From positions 62,001 to 126,000 of the forward strand of contig OZ025794.1 in the NCBI GenBank assembly GCA_964019425.1: a stretch of 64,000 nucleotides of DNA, read 5' to 3'. Numbering within the stretch: position 1 is the first letter of the stretch; each line of letters starts with the position of its first letter. The notes beneath the pieces are model-generated. The model had not been told where the DNA came from, searched no databases, and saw nothing but the letters and a program-made list of their open reading frames with translations. The translations under genes were made by a program, and so were the position numbers. Below, piece by piece: positions 24,044 to 32,355 of the stretch. Origin of the DNA: Flectonema sp. DT1601 (lineage: Eukaryota > Euglenozoa > Diplonemea > Diplonemida > Diplonemidae).

Positions 24044-24213
24044 GAACGGCTTTAACTTAAACATTACAGAAAATAGTAACATAACGCTTTTTGATGTTTT
24101 GTTTGTGTCACGAAACTTGTGAACCGACTTAAACTGATAAAGCTAAAGGAGGTTTACGTGCGCTGCCCAACATTCTTTTTCGTTCTTACAATACTTGTTA
24201 AATGCAAAAAAAA
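24044..24213 (-). repeat. Dispersed repeat family R1 (~170 bp)
   Basis: The reverse complement reads GTATTGTAAGAACGAAAAAG ... ACGTAAACCTCCTTTAGC ... GGTTCAC ... TTACTATTTTCTGTA and matches 40492-40660 and 60438-60590 nearly end to end. Confidence 0.8.
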
Positions 24214-25105
24214 ATTAAAAAAACCGGCTGCAGGAGATGAAAACCGCTTAACCGAAACATAAGATAATTCTCACAAATATTAGATCATAGAAACCAATCA
24301 ATGAACAGAACGAAGAGAAAAAAAAGTAAGATAGCCACCCTTTTTTATCTTTTTTTTTTTTTTTAAAGCGCGAATAATCGCGCTTATTTTTACCTACAAA
24401 ATCTATAAAAAAAAAGAATTATCACGTGCACCTCCCTCTCAGAATGCAAAAAAAAAAAAAAAAAAATTGTAATTCAAATTCAAATCAATATGAGAACATA
24501 GTTCGAGAGACGCTGAAACACACATTCCAAACACCAGTCTGATGATGGAGTACTGCTCTAATCATTCTCTCAACTAAATTCTACTACGGTTCAAAAAGAA
24601 TTTATTTTCTTCGAAACAGGTTAATAAACTTTACAATAACACCCAACAAAGATAACAAACTAAGATGGTTAACCGTTTGAGGTCGTTCTCATCATAAGTT
24701 GTAAAAAACTTATCAGGTTTCGAATAATTCATAAAACCTATTTTACCTCTAACGAAACTAAGGTGACAGGTTAAATTAAAAGGAGAAATATTCATTCAGA
24801 CCGTAGCTGTATTGCATTATCATAAAAATAATAATAAAATAAAAACGTCGTTTAAATCAATCCATGTTAAGGAGGATGAGGAAGTCTACACTACTACTTA
24901 AATGGTGTAGTAAAAAAATATGAGTTCTGAAGGGTGGATCGTGCCCACAGGGAGAAAAAATAAAATAAAAAATAAATAAATAATAATGGTACCTGCAGCC
25001 GACAATTCAACGCAGGCTGATTTAAAAAATTAAAAAAATAAAAAAACAAATATCATTTGTGTGATGCACAAATAAATAATAATTGATTGACGTCAATAAA
25101 GACTG

Positions 25106-25999
25106 CTATATACTTGAATATTCTCGTACTGCGCGAGACTCCCAATACTGAACGAAGGACAACCAATCATTATTTGTTGCTTTCTCTACGCTATTCTTAC
25201 GAGGTGGAAGATCAAGCTGATGAAGACCACGACGCGGTTGAGGATGCTGTCGTGGTGGCGGCAACATCCTTGAAGGAGGTAACTGCTGAATAGCTGGTGA
25301 ACCCCAACCCGGAAACGAATATTTTTCACTTTTTGACGACGCGAAAGACGTAGCAGGCAGAGAGCTTCTCTCTGATGAGCTGTCATCTGCAAACCTTCTA
25401 ACGGGGAGTTGTGGAGCAGCTGTTTTTAAAGGCTTCGTGTTGCTATCATTACTTACATTAGTACTGCCAGTGTCTTTACGGTTTCTTTTAACTGTTTTCG
25501 GAGGTAAGTTTGGTAGCCACATAGCCTTCCTGTCTGAAATACTTAAATATGGATCATCTTTTTCAAAAGGTCCATATTCCAAAGGGAACTTATGATAATC
25601 AATATGTCTGTTGAAGGATTCTATTTTCGTATTCTCACAAAACATTTTCAAAACTTCAATTATTTTCGTCGTTTTATTATCCCTCGTTAAAGTCTTACAA
25701 ACCACACTGGGATCAGTGTGGTATTGTAGTAAGAATTTAATCATCCTTCCTTCTGGTTCTACTCCGTTATTTATTATGTGAATTCGACTGATGTCACTTA
25801 ATTGACAAATCCTTTTTATATTACCAGACAGTTCGCATAGCAGCAGTAGTTTTCTAACAACAATTAAAATTCGACGTTGTTCTCTGCCGTGTCTCGTAAT
25901 TTTTTGAACGAATCCAAAATAATAAACATCGGAGTTAAGCCAACTAAATTTTGAACGAAACTGTGAAGGAATCGATATTGGTGGTACTTCTGGACCCAT
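25106..25999 (-). CDS. PH-like domain protein with basic, disordered C-terminus
   Basis: The product has 297 residues from the ATG at 25999, the first after a strong acceptor (TTATTTTTACAG, AG at 26022-26023). An in-frame ATG at 26092 precedes the acceptor and was rejected. Residues ~20-130 look like a PH/TH1-like fold: VYYFGFVQKITRHGREQRR, ILIVVRKLLLLCELSG, IKRICQLSDISRIHI, and a closing amphipathic helix (TTKIIEVLKMFCEN). Such modules bind phosphoinositides or proteins at membranes. The remainder is Ser/Pro-rich and disordered, with repeated PPR motifs (LPPSRMLPPPRQ). I do not recognise an orthologue. The PH-like assignment is from the pattern of strands, not from a search. Confidence 0.75.
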   Translation of the reverse strand: MGPEVPPISIPSQFRSKFSWLNSDVYYFGFVQKITRHGREQRRILIVVRKLLLLCELSGNIKRICQLSDISRIHIINNGVEPEGRMIKFLLQYHTDPSVVCKTLTRDNKTTKIIEVLKMFCENTKIESFNRHIDYHKFPLEYGPFEKDDPYLSISDRKAMWLPNLPPKTVKRNRKDTGSTNVSNDSNTKPLKTAAPQLPVRRFADDSSSERSSLPATSFASSKSEKYSFPGWGSPAIQQLPPSRMLPPPRQHPQPRRGLHQLDLPPRKNSVEKATNNDWLSFVQYWESRAVREYSSI

Positions 26000-26324
26000 G
26001 TGACGTCCCCCTCTCGCCCTACTGTAAAAATAATAATAATTTTTTAGTTTTTTTAATATCAAAAGCACATTTGAAATGCAATGGCATGCCATGTCTTATT
26101 TGTGACTACAGGCTCTCTTTGAAAGGAAAATACTTCACTCGTTACTTAACAATATTTTTTTTTTACTTTTTTTTACTTTTTCTTAATTCATTTTAGACAA
26201 AAGAAACGCAGCAAACAACAACAGACATTGCCACTAAACTGTCAGAGACTGAATGATTGAAAATATTTGAGACCATTCCACCATCTTCTCAATAGTAGTG
26301 AATAATGATAGTCTTGTTGATCAT
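26000..26324. other. Short intergenic interval
   Basis: Holds the leader and acceptor of the PH-like gene and a T-rich tract (about 26153-26180). Nothing else was seen. Confidence 0.5.
26022..26023 (-). promoter_or_regulatory. Predicted 3' splice acceptor deciding the PH-like protein start
   Basis: AATTATTATTATTTTTACAG on the minus strand, followed by a 22-nt leader and ATG at 25999. Confidence 0.55.
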
Positions 26325-26867
26325 TTATTTTTTTCTCAGAGACGTAGCGATGGCAGACAATAAAACAACTAACGTAACGGTTGATATAACTTTTACAACA
26401 TTACCCGACTTCCCCTTTATGAGAGAAGAGTTCATGAATTCAGCGTTTCGTTTCCAATCGGGAGCACCTTCTGCGTAGATTTCCTTTTTCCATATCGGTA
26501 CAGATTTCTTAAGTGTGTTAATAGCAAAGTGTACTGCTTCGATAGAAGTCCCACGATGAGGAGATGAAATACAAATTACAACCGACGACTCACACACAGG
26601 AACGATACCAGTCCTGTGTGAGATTGCAATAGCTCCAACGTCTTTCCATTTCTTACGAGTTTCCAATGCTATTCTTTTCATTTCTTTATAAGCCATTTCA
26701 TCATATGACTCGTAGTGCAATTCTATAACATCCTTTCCTTCAAAATTATCTCTCGTAGTTCCACAGAATGTTGTAACTGCTCCACAAGATGGGAGTGTTA
26801 CCTTAGCGATTAGCTCCTCTACGTCTAACTTTTTATCCGTTATATTAAAATAATCAACTTCACTCAT
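26325..26867 (-). CDS. MOCS2B: Molybdopterin synthase catalytic subunit with C-terminal membrane tail
   Basis: The product has 180 residues. Residues 1-~150 are a complete MoaE/MOCS2B domain: CGAVTTFCGTTRDN, ELHYESYDEMAYKEM, AISHRTGIVPV, VVICISSPHRG and LKKSVPIWKKEIYAEG, which carries the conserved Lys of the active site. The enzyme transfers sulfur from the thiocarboxylated small subunit to precursor Z to make molybdopterin. The last ~25 residues are unusual: a hydrophobic segment (VVKVISTVTLVVLLSAIATS) followed by LRKK, the layout of a tail-anchored protein, probably of the outer mitochondrial, ER or peroxisomal membrane. Bacterial and animal MoaE proteins are soluble and end before this point. 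A start acceptor is visible (CTCTCTCACCAG, AG at 26882-26883). No small subunit is in the window. Confidence 0.92.
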   Translation of the reverse strand: MSEVDYFNITDKKLDVEELIAKVTLPSCGAVTTFCGTTRDNFEGKDVIELHYESYDEMAYKEMKRIALETRKKWKDVGAIAISHRTGIVPVCESSVVICISSPHRGTSIEAVHFAINTLKKSVPIWKKEIYAEGAPDWKRNAEFMNSSLIKGKSGNVVKVISTVTLVVLLSAIATSLRKK

Positions 26868-27171
26868 AATAAAGAATCAATCTGGTGAGAGAGGGGGAAA
26901 ATATAATAATAATACAGCTGAGAGAGGGTCAATTAGAATAATAAATCACATATCGTGATTTGTGTATTGTTATCAAACAATAATTAAACCTTGATGCCAA
27001 GTTGAAGATAGGTTTTTTTTTTTTTTTTTTTTTTTTTGTTCAAAACATAGATGATAGAAAGGGGTTTTTTATGAACGATTCGAGCAGGTCAGGTGGATTT
27101 ACTCATTACAAGGTCTACGTTTTTTTTAGTAGACAAAAAAAAAGAAGAAAAAGAAAATTCACTTCTTGAGA
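26868..27171. other. Intergenic interval upstream of the MoaE gene
   Basis: Holds the MoaE leader, a T run at about 27012-27037 and further A/T tracts. No gene was seen. Confidence 0.5.
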
Positions 27172-28308
27172 CTAAGACGAGGTTAACTTATTCTCAAATT
27201 GTAAACTCTGAACCGAATCATCGATCCAAACATCAATAGCTCTGTGGAGTTCTTTTTGTGTTCTATTAAACCATTCCTCTTTAGCAGAGTAAACAGTTTC
27301 TTGAACGTCTTTTTCAAAATTCGATCGAGACAGCAATTCAGTTCCTTTATTAAGAAGCATATCAATACCAACACCAACACCAGCTCCAACTATAGCTCCA
27401 CCAGGACCAAGCATCAGTCCTGAGATTCCTCCAGAGCCAGCTGCTGTTATAAAAGGAGACGCTAATTTAGATGCAAGTCCCCCAGCAGCACCTTTTGATA
27501 CTGCCATACTTCCAAATGCTTTTCCTACTATAGTTCCACCAGCGACTAGTCCGACTGATGCTTCGGGTGATTTTTCAAAAGTACTTTTTAAGTGTTGAGC
27601 TTTTGATGCTTGGGCACTCCAATCTAAAATAATTGACATCGTTTGTTGTTCGAAAACGTGAGGGGAATTAGACTCGATTATTGATTGGAGTTTTCTATCA
27701 CATAATGACACCACCGACATGTATTCTTTATGACTCGCTTCTAAACTTGATATAAAGGCTCGTGAGAGAATAGGATCAAGCATCTCAGGTCTAAGGACTA
27801 AGTGTTTGTATTGATTTTCAATATACTTCTCTATGTCTTTCTGAACCTCTTCAGATATACTTTTTGACCTGGTGAGACTTATTGTGTTAGAGGCAGTTGA
27901 GGTAATTATTCTTGTTAATATCGCATAGCCAGTTGTGTAGCTGAAATACCAATCTGCAAAACGGTTAATTCTTAAGCAAGTCGATTCAAAAGGTTCTTTT
28001 AGTTCCTCTGCGAGAGTTGTAGTCGCCATGTCCTTTAGGTTTTCTCTCTTTGATTCGAATGCGAGAATTTGATTATTTATTTCTTTTGAATAGAGATGGG
28101 AATCTAATACTCCGATTTTAATTTCTCCATTTTCAGTTTTATACTCAAGTTTTATTTTGTTTGGTAGGCGTCGTCTAATGTTGACTGATATGTCAGAAGT
28201 ATCCCTGTCGTCTTTTCCGACGATACCGTCAATCCAACTCCTACCAAAGTAACTTGCTCCTACAACAGCACCTGCTGTACCAGCTATTCTAAACACCGTT
28301 GATATCAT
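27172..28308 (-). CDS. Glycine-zipper membrane protein, family not recognised
   Basis: The product has 378 residues. An N-terminal hydrophobic, Gly/Ala-rich segment (residues ~5-22, TAGAVVGASYFG) could be a membrane span or targeting signal. Residues ~90-230 are helical, with RFADWYFSYTTGYAIL near residue 118. Residues ~250-320 are a long Gly/Ala-rich stretch with repeated small-xxx-small spacing (VAGGTIVGKAFGSMAV, GPGGAIVGAGVGVGID) typical of tightly packed helix pairs. The tail is charged and helical. The combination suggests membrane insertion or oligomerisation, perhaps organellar, but I cannot name a family and propose no function. It lies 305 bp upstream of the MoaE gene in the same direction. 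Confidence 0.75.
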   Translation of the reverse strand: MISTVFRIAGTAGAVVGASYFGRSWIDGIVGKDDRDTSDISVNIRRRLPNKIKLEYKTENGEIKIGVLDSHLYSKEINNQILAFESKRENLKDMATTTLAEELKEPFESTCLRINRFADWYFSYTTGYAILTRIITSTASNTISLTRSKSISEEVQKDIEKYIENQYKHLVLRPEMLDPILSRAFISSLEASHKEYMSVVSLCDRKLQSIIESNSPHVFEQQTMSIILDWSAQASKAQHLKSTFEKSPEASVGLVAGGTIVGKAFGSMAVSKGAAGGLASKLASPFITAAGSGGISGLMLGPGGAIVGAGVGVGIDMLLNKGTELLSRSNFEKDVQETVYSAKEEWFNRTQKELHRAIDVWIDDSVQSLQFENKLTSS

Positions 28309-28425
28309 TCTTTATGTCCTTGTCGAGAGATTAAAATTAATTATTCAAACCTCATAAAACAATTTCTCTCAGAGCTGCTCGGCCTTTATAAAAAAAAAAA
28401 AAAAAAAAAAAATGAATTCCGGATG

Positions 28426-28470
28426 TGTTGAACAACAGGTAATTCAGGAGACCCTGTCGTAGGTGACGAG
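28426..28470. repeat. 45-bp copy of part of the adjacent coding region
   Basis: Matches 28914-28958, inside the neighbouring gene, at about 40 of 45 positions in the same orientation. It lies 20-65 nt beyond that gene's stop codon. Confidence 0.75.
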
Positions 28471-28489
28471 AGAGGACTTAATAATTAAA

Positions 28490-29839
28490 TTACTTTAATA
28501 CGATTTCATCCAATTTTTTAATAAAATCATTTGAGACTTCGTCTTCAGGTTGTACTTCATTCGACTGCTGTTTTCTGATGTCGTTTTGATTAATAGAATC
28601 TTCCCAATCTGATGACTGAGACCAATCTGTAGCTGTTGGTGTGATCTCTGTTGTTTTCACTTTTTCTTTTTTATTGTCTTGGATTCTAACTAACTTGCTC
28701 CTCGATGACTTTTCATTATTCGAAATCTTTTCAAACAACTGTTCCCATCCCTCGTAAGCAATAATCTGATCAGCTAGTCGAAATCTGTTCAGCTGATCGG
28801 CTTTCTTGAAAGAGATTTTCGAATTCGGTTCCAGAGACAAGATTCGCAAATATGAGAATAAGAAATATGAATTCCACCTCGTCCTCGATATTGACTTAAA
28901 CATCAAAGCAGACATTTGTTGAACATCAGGTAATTCAGGAGAACCTGTCTTAGGTGACAACACCCATTTGTATATGTTTGTAAGTCGTTCGCTAACAGAA
29001 CGAGTGCAATTTGGTTTCATACTTCTCCAAAGCTTTTCAGCTTCTTCATACTTTAAGGCACTGCGAAGTGTTTTCGATGATTCTGATAAATGTTGTGGAG
29101 AGAGTAGACTATTTCTTTTACCTACAGAAATATATGTCATCATTCTCTTACACAAGTCATCATTATCGATCTCTTTACGGTTTAATTCCTCTCTAACTGA
29201 ATTAGTTATTCTCATAAACGACAACAGAGTATTGCCTTGTAAGATGAGGTTTTCTTTTTTAATAATATTCCACCAATAATCGATATCGACTAGAGTCTTA
29301 CTACACAAGATTGCCTGATTGTAAATACGAACATCAACTTCTATTGCGTGATTGACAGCATTCTCTAAAACGTCGATTGCTAATGACTGAGAAGCTGAAG
29401 ACCAAACTCTCGCAATATTTTTGAGTTTTGCGTAAACATAAACCCTCGTAACAGGATAATTCATTGATTGTCTTTCAATCTCAATTTCAGTAAATATTTT
29501 CGGTTCCCTCGCTGAAATATTTAACATCGAATCAATCAATCTAATATCTGGTATTATGTCGCATTGTTTCATTAGTTTCCTTATTTCCATCGCAGCAGAC
29601 GTGTTGTGGTATCCAACAATAGAAATGGCTGTAGTAAATGTCATCGTGCCTATTGGAGCACCCTTTTTAACAAGTTGTTTTAGTATCCAAGGTATTTCCT
29701 TTAATACTGCTTTTCTGTCTGTTAATTTTGCGTATGAATCTCCCAACATCCTGGAAGTTAATCCGTCAACCGGATGAAGTGAAGCGGTTTTGGAGTACCC
29801 TATCCTTCCGTATAGGAGGGACTTTGTTTTCCAAAACAT
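28490..29839 (-). CDS. Helical-repeat (PPR-like) protein, probably mitochondrial
   Basis: The product has 449 residues. The N-terminus is basic and lacks acidic residues for ~20 positions (MFWKTKSLLYGRIGYSKTAS), as in a mitochondrial targeting peptide. Residues ~45-400 are a run of short amphipathic helices in pairs, for example APIGTMTFTTAISIVGYHN, IPDIRLIDSMLNIS and VDVRIYNQAIL, resembling degenerate pentatricopeptide repeats. The C-terminal ~80 residues are charged and disordered. PPR proteins bind organellar RNA and are common in euglenozoan mitochondria. A splice acceptor (TTCTTTTCAACAG, AG at 29898-29899) lies 59 nt upstream. No named orthologue could be assigned. Confidence 0.75.
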   Translation of the reverse strand: MFWKTKSLLYGRIGYSKTASLHPVDGLTSRMLGDSYAKLTDRKAVLKEIPWILKQLVKKGAPIGTMTFTTAISIVGYHNTSAAMEIRKLMKQCDIIPDIRLIDSMLNISAREPKIFTEIEIERQSMNYPVTRVYVYAKLKNIARVWSSASQSLAIDVLENAVNHAIEVDVRIYNQAILCSKTLVDIDYWWNIIKKENLILQGNTLLSFMRITNSVREELNRKEIDNDDLCKRMMTYISVGKRNSLLSPQHLSESSKTLRSALKYEEAEKLWRSMKPNCTRSVSERLTNIYKWVLSPKTGSPELPDVQQMSALMFKSISRTRWNSYFLFSYLRILSLEPNSKISFKKADQLNRFRLADQIIAYEGWEQLFEKISNNEKSSRSKLVRIQDNKKEKVKTTEITPTATDWSQSSDWEDSINQNDIRKQQSNEVQPEDEVSNDFIKKLDEIVLK

Positions 29840-30042
29840 CGTTTTGTATTTGGCTGTTTAGCACAGATGTCGTTTCCTCATTCGCAATAAGTGTTGACTG
29901 TTGAAAAGAAAAAGGTTTAAAAACCCTCCTTTGGCCGAGAATCTAATTAAAAAAAAAAAAAACGCCAGTTGAAACCTCCTCAGAGGATAGGCACACACAC
30001 TCACAAAAAAAGAAAAATGAACTAATCTAAGCTGATGTGCTA

Positions 30043-31980
30043 CTACAATGTGCTGATGTCAATCTTTTCTCTAAGTAACTCAGTTGGATCAGTGTGCTCA
30101 AAGAAAGTATTCTTAAGCATGTTGGCAGGATGATCACTGGCACCCATCGACATCAGGGATCGAAGTTTTGCTCCAGACTGAGAGTTGAAAGGATCGTCTT
30201 TAAAATATGTGTTCCAAATAGCTGCTGCGATAACCTTTGAATATGTGTATGAGTAGTATGCTGCTGGGTAGTTACTCATGTGAGCAAGAGAGTAAGCTTT
30301 TCTAGATGTACGCTTTGTTGTTTTAATTGGGACATGCATCCCAACAAGAACTTCCATTACATCAGCCGAGTCTACTGCGATGCTCTCATTTCCTTTCATA
30401 ACTCTCATGGGTCTCTCACCGTGATACGCTAAGTCAGTTGCGCATAGAATAAGTTGATCAAGTTTATCGATAGCACCAAAGCTTCTCTCAGCATTTTTAA
30501 AATCTTCGACGATATCTCTTGGGACTGGTTCACCTGTCTTATGATGAAAAGCAAACTCCTTAACAACTCTGTAGTCACGTGCGAGGTATTCAAAGAATTG
30601 AGATAAAGCCTCAACGTAATCCATACTAGAACGTGTTCCTGATAAGTTATGGTATTCAGTATTACCAAACATTGTGTGAAGAGCGTGACCGAATTCATGA
30701 AAGATAGTAACCATCTCATCAGGCGAGAGTAGAATATCATTCCAATCACTTGATGATGATCCACTCCCATTACAGCTGAATATAACAACTGGTTTTTGTT
30801 CATAACCTTCAGGATGATTAACTCCTAACTCGTCAATTACCGAAGAGTGTAATTTAGTTCCAAGTTGAACAGTAAAGTGACTGGCTGATCTCATTTTCCC
30901 CGGCCTGTCTAATAAATCAGCATAGATCTTTCCAATTACCTTTTTATTCTCATCATAGAGAACGTACTTTTCAATGCTCGGATGATATTTCTCAAAACTC
31001 TGCATCTCTTCTTTCACGACAAAAACTCCGAACAACCTTTCGCAGATTATCTGAAGACCCCTCCAAACATTCGCAACTGACAGATAGTTTCTAAATTCTG
31101 TTTGAGATAATCCATACTTTCGGTGTTTGTACAAATGAACAAGTTTCGACTGTTCATAGTCAGTAACAAAATTAGAATCCTCGATATGTAAATGCTGTCC
31201 CTTAAGCTGAAGCAACGTATTAATTTCCTCCTTTGCCTTTTCCTGTAACATATCACTCATGCTATTGATAAACCGCCAGGCATTTTCAGGAGTCTCAGCC
31301 ATGGTTGGTTCCAGAGTCATGTGCGCGAAACTTTTAAAACCGAGAAGTTCTGCAGACTGGTGTCGAACTTTTAATAACTCCTCGAGAATCTGATTTTGAA
31401 CATCAGGACTTTGTTCACTTACTAAGTAGTGAGCTAATTCTTCACGTCTTGCTGTGTAGTGAACGACCATATCACGTTTGTCTCTCGGAAGATGAATTCC
31501 GTTAGTGTCCATGTCTGCTTTCATTACGAGTGTATTCCTTTGTTGAATCGGAGTAAGCGCCTTCCAAACTTCCGGTTTAAGGGCATTTTCTAAAACAGCA
31601 TACAACTCTCTGGATGTATTCAGTTCACTCATAAATCTGTAGACGTTATTAAAAGCATCTGTTGCGCTGTTTCTGTATTCTTCGTTTGGATGAGTTGATC
31701 TGGTTGCTTCTGCCGGATCAAGTAACAAACACATGGTGTTACTCATGGTGTCAAGAACATTAAGAGCTTCTATCTCATCATTGCTGTTTAGCATTATCTC
31801 CTTTAAATCATGAGCCATCTCAACACAGATCTCTGATCTATCAGTCAAGGTTGTTGGTGAGTATAAGTATGTCAGATCATCAATTGTTCTGAAGTACTCT
31901 TTGTAATCTCTCACGATCGAATTTAAGTTTGGCGATGTACTGATTCTACTGCAACAACGGAACGAACCCTGTCGTAACAT
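30043..31980 (-). CDS. MIP: Mitochondrial intermediate peptidase (M3 metallopeptidase)
   Basis: The product has 645 residues. A basic, Ser/Arg-rich N-terminus (MLRQGSFRCCSRISTSPN) fits a mitochondrial presequence. The zinc-binding motif FHEFGHALH lies near residue 428, followed by the third-ligand region (LSGTRSSMDYVEALSQFFE), as in thimet oligopeptidase relatives. The wording TMFGNTEYHNLSGTR and ARDYRVVKEFAFH fits the MIP branch rather than cytosolic thimet oligopeptidases. The C-terminal half has the AHMSNYPAAYYSYTYSKVIA block of the family. MIP removes an octapeptide from partially processed imported proteins in the matrix. It is slightly shorter than animal or fungal MIP. The start codon is preceded directly by 13 A on the sense strand. 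Confidence 0.93.
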   Translation of the reverse strand: MLRQGSFRCCSRISTSPNLNSIVRDYKEYFRTIDDLTYLYSPTTLTDRSEICVEMAHDLKEIMLNSNDEIEALNVLDTMSNTMCLLLDPAEATRSTHPNEEYRNSATDAFNNVYRFMSELNTSRELYAVLENALKPEVWKALTPIQQRNTLVMKADMDTNGIHLPRDKRDMVVHYTARREELAHYLVSEQSPDVQNQILEELLKVRHQSAELLGFKSFAHMTLEPTMAETPENAWRFINSMSDMLQEKAKEEINTLLQLKGQHLHIEDSNFVTDYEQSKLVHLYKHRKYGLSQTEFRNYLSVANVWRGLQIICERLFGVFVVKEEMQSFEKYHPSIEKYVLYDENKKVIGKIYADLLDRPGKMRSASHFTVQLGTKLHSSVIDELGVNHPEGYEQKPVVIFSCNGSGSSSSDWNDILLSPDEMVTIFHEFGHALHTMFGNTEYHNLSGTRSSMDYVEALSQFFEYLARDYRVVKEFAFHHKTGEPVPRDIVEDFKNAERSFGAIDKLDQLILCATDLAYHGERPMRVMKGNESIAVDSADVMEVLVGMHVPIKTTKRTSRKAYSLAHMSNYPAAYYSYTYSKVIAAAIWNTYFKDDPFNSQSGAKLRSLMSMGASDHPANMLKNTFFEHTDPTELLREKIDISTL

Positions 31981-32355
31981 TTTTTTTTTTTTTCCCCCTT
32001 CCTCTTCTTCTTGATGAAACTAATGACTGAGGAAGGGGAATTAAAAATTAAAAATATCAATTTCTTGACTGAAGGGGAAAAACTCTCCGAGCACTTTAAG
32101 GATTTACGGGATGCTTACTTATTGAAGTAAACATTCGTGTTTTTTTTTTTTTCTTACCACCTGTTTTCAATTTTAAGAACAAAGTAAAAAAATATCATTT
32201 CAAAATTATCTGCTTTTAGAGTACATTAAGTTGGTATTTTTTTTTTTTTTTTTTTTTCCCCCCAATTCTTGTTAAAGAATGGGAAAAAAGAAAAAAAAAA
32301 GAAGAGAAGGAAAAGAAACTAAACAAAAGAAGGGCTTTAAAAAAAAATGGATTTC
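31981..32355. other. Intergenic interval with homopolymers
   Basis: A T run directly before the peptidase start (31981-31993), a T run at about 32237-32257, and A-rich sequence. No gene. Confidence 0.5.

Larger units (their letters stand above)
22528..25105. other. Intergenic interval upstream of fusion copy C
   Basis: No gene was seen. It contains one R3 repeat, one R1 repeat in reverse orientation, a (GA)n microsatellite at about 23453-23474 and many A/T runs. Confidence 0.6.
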
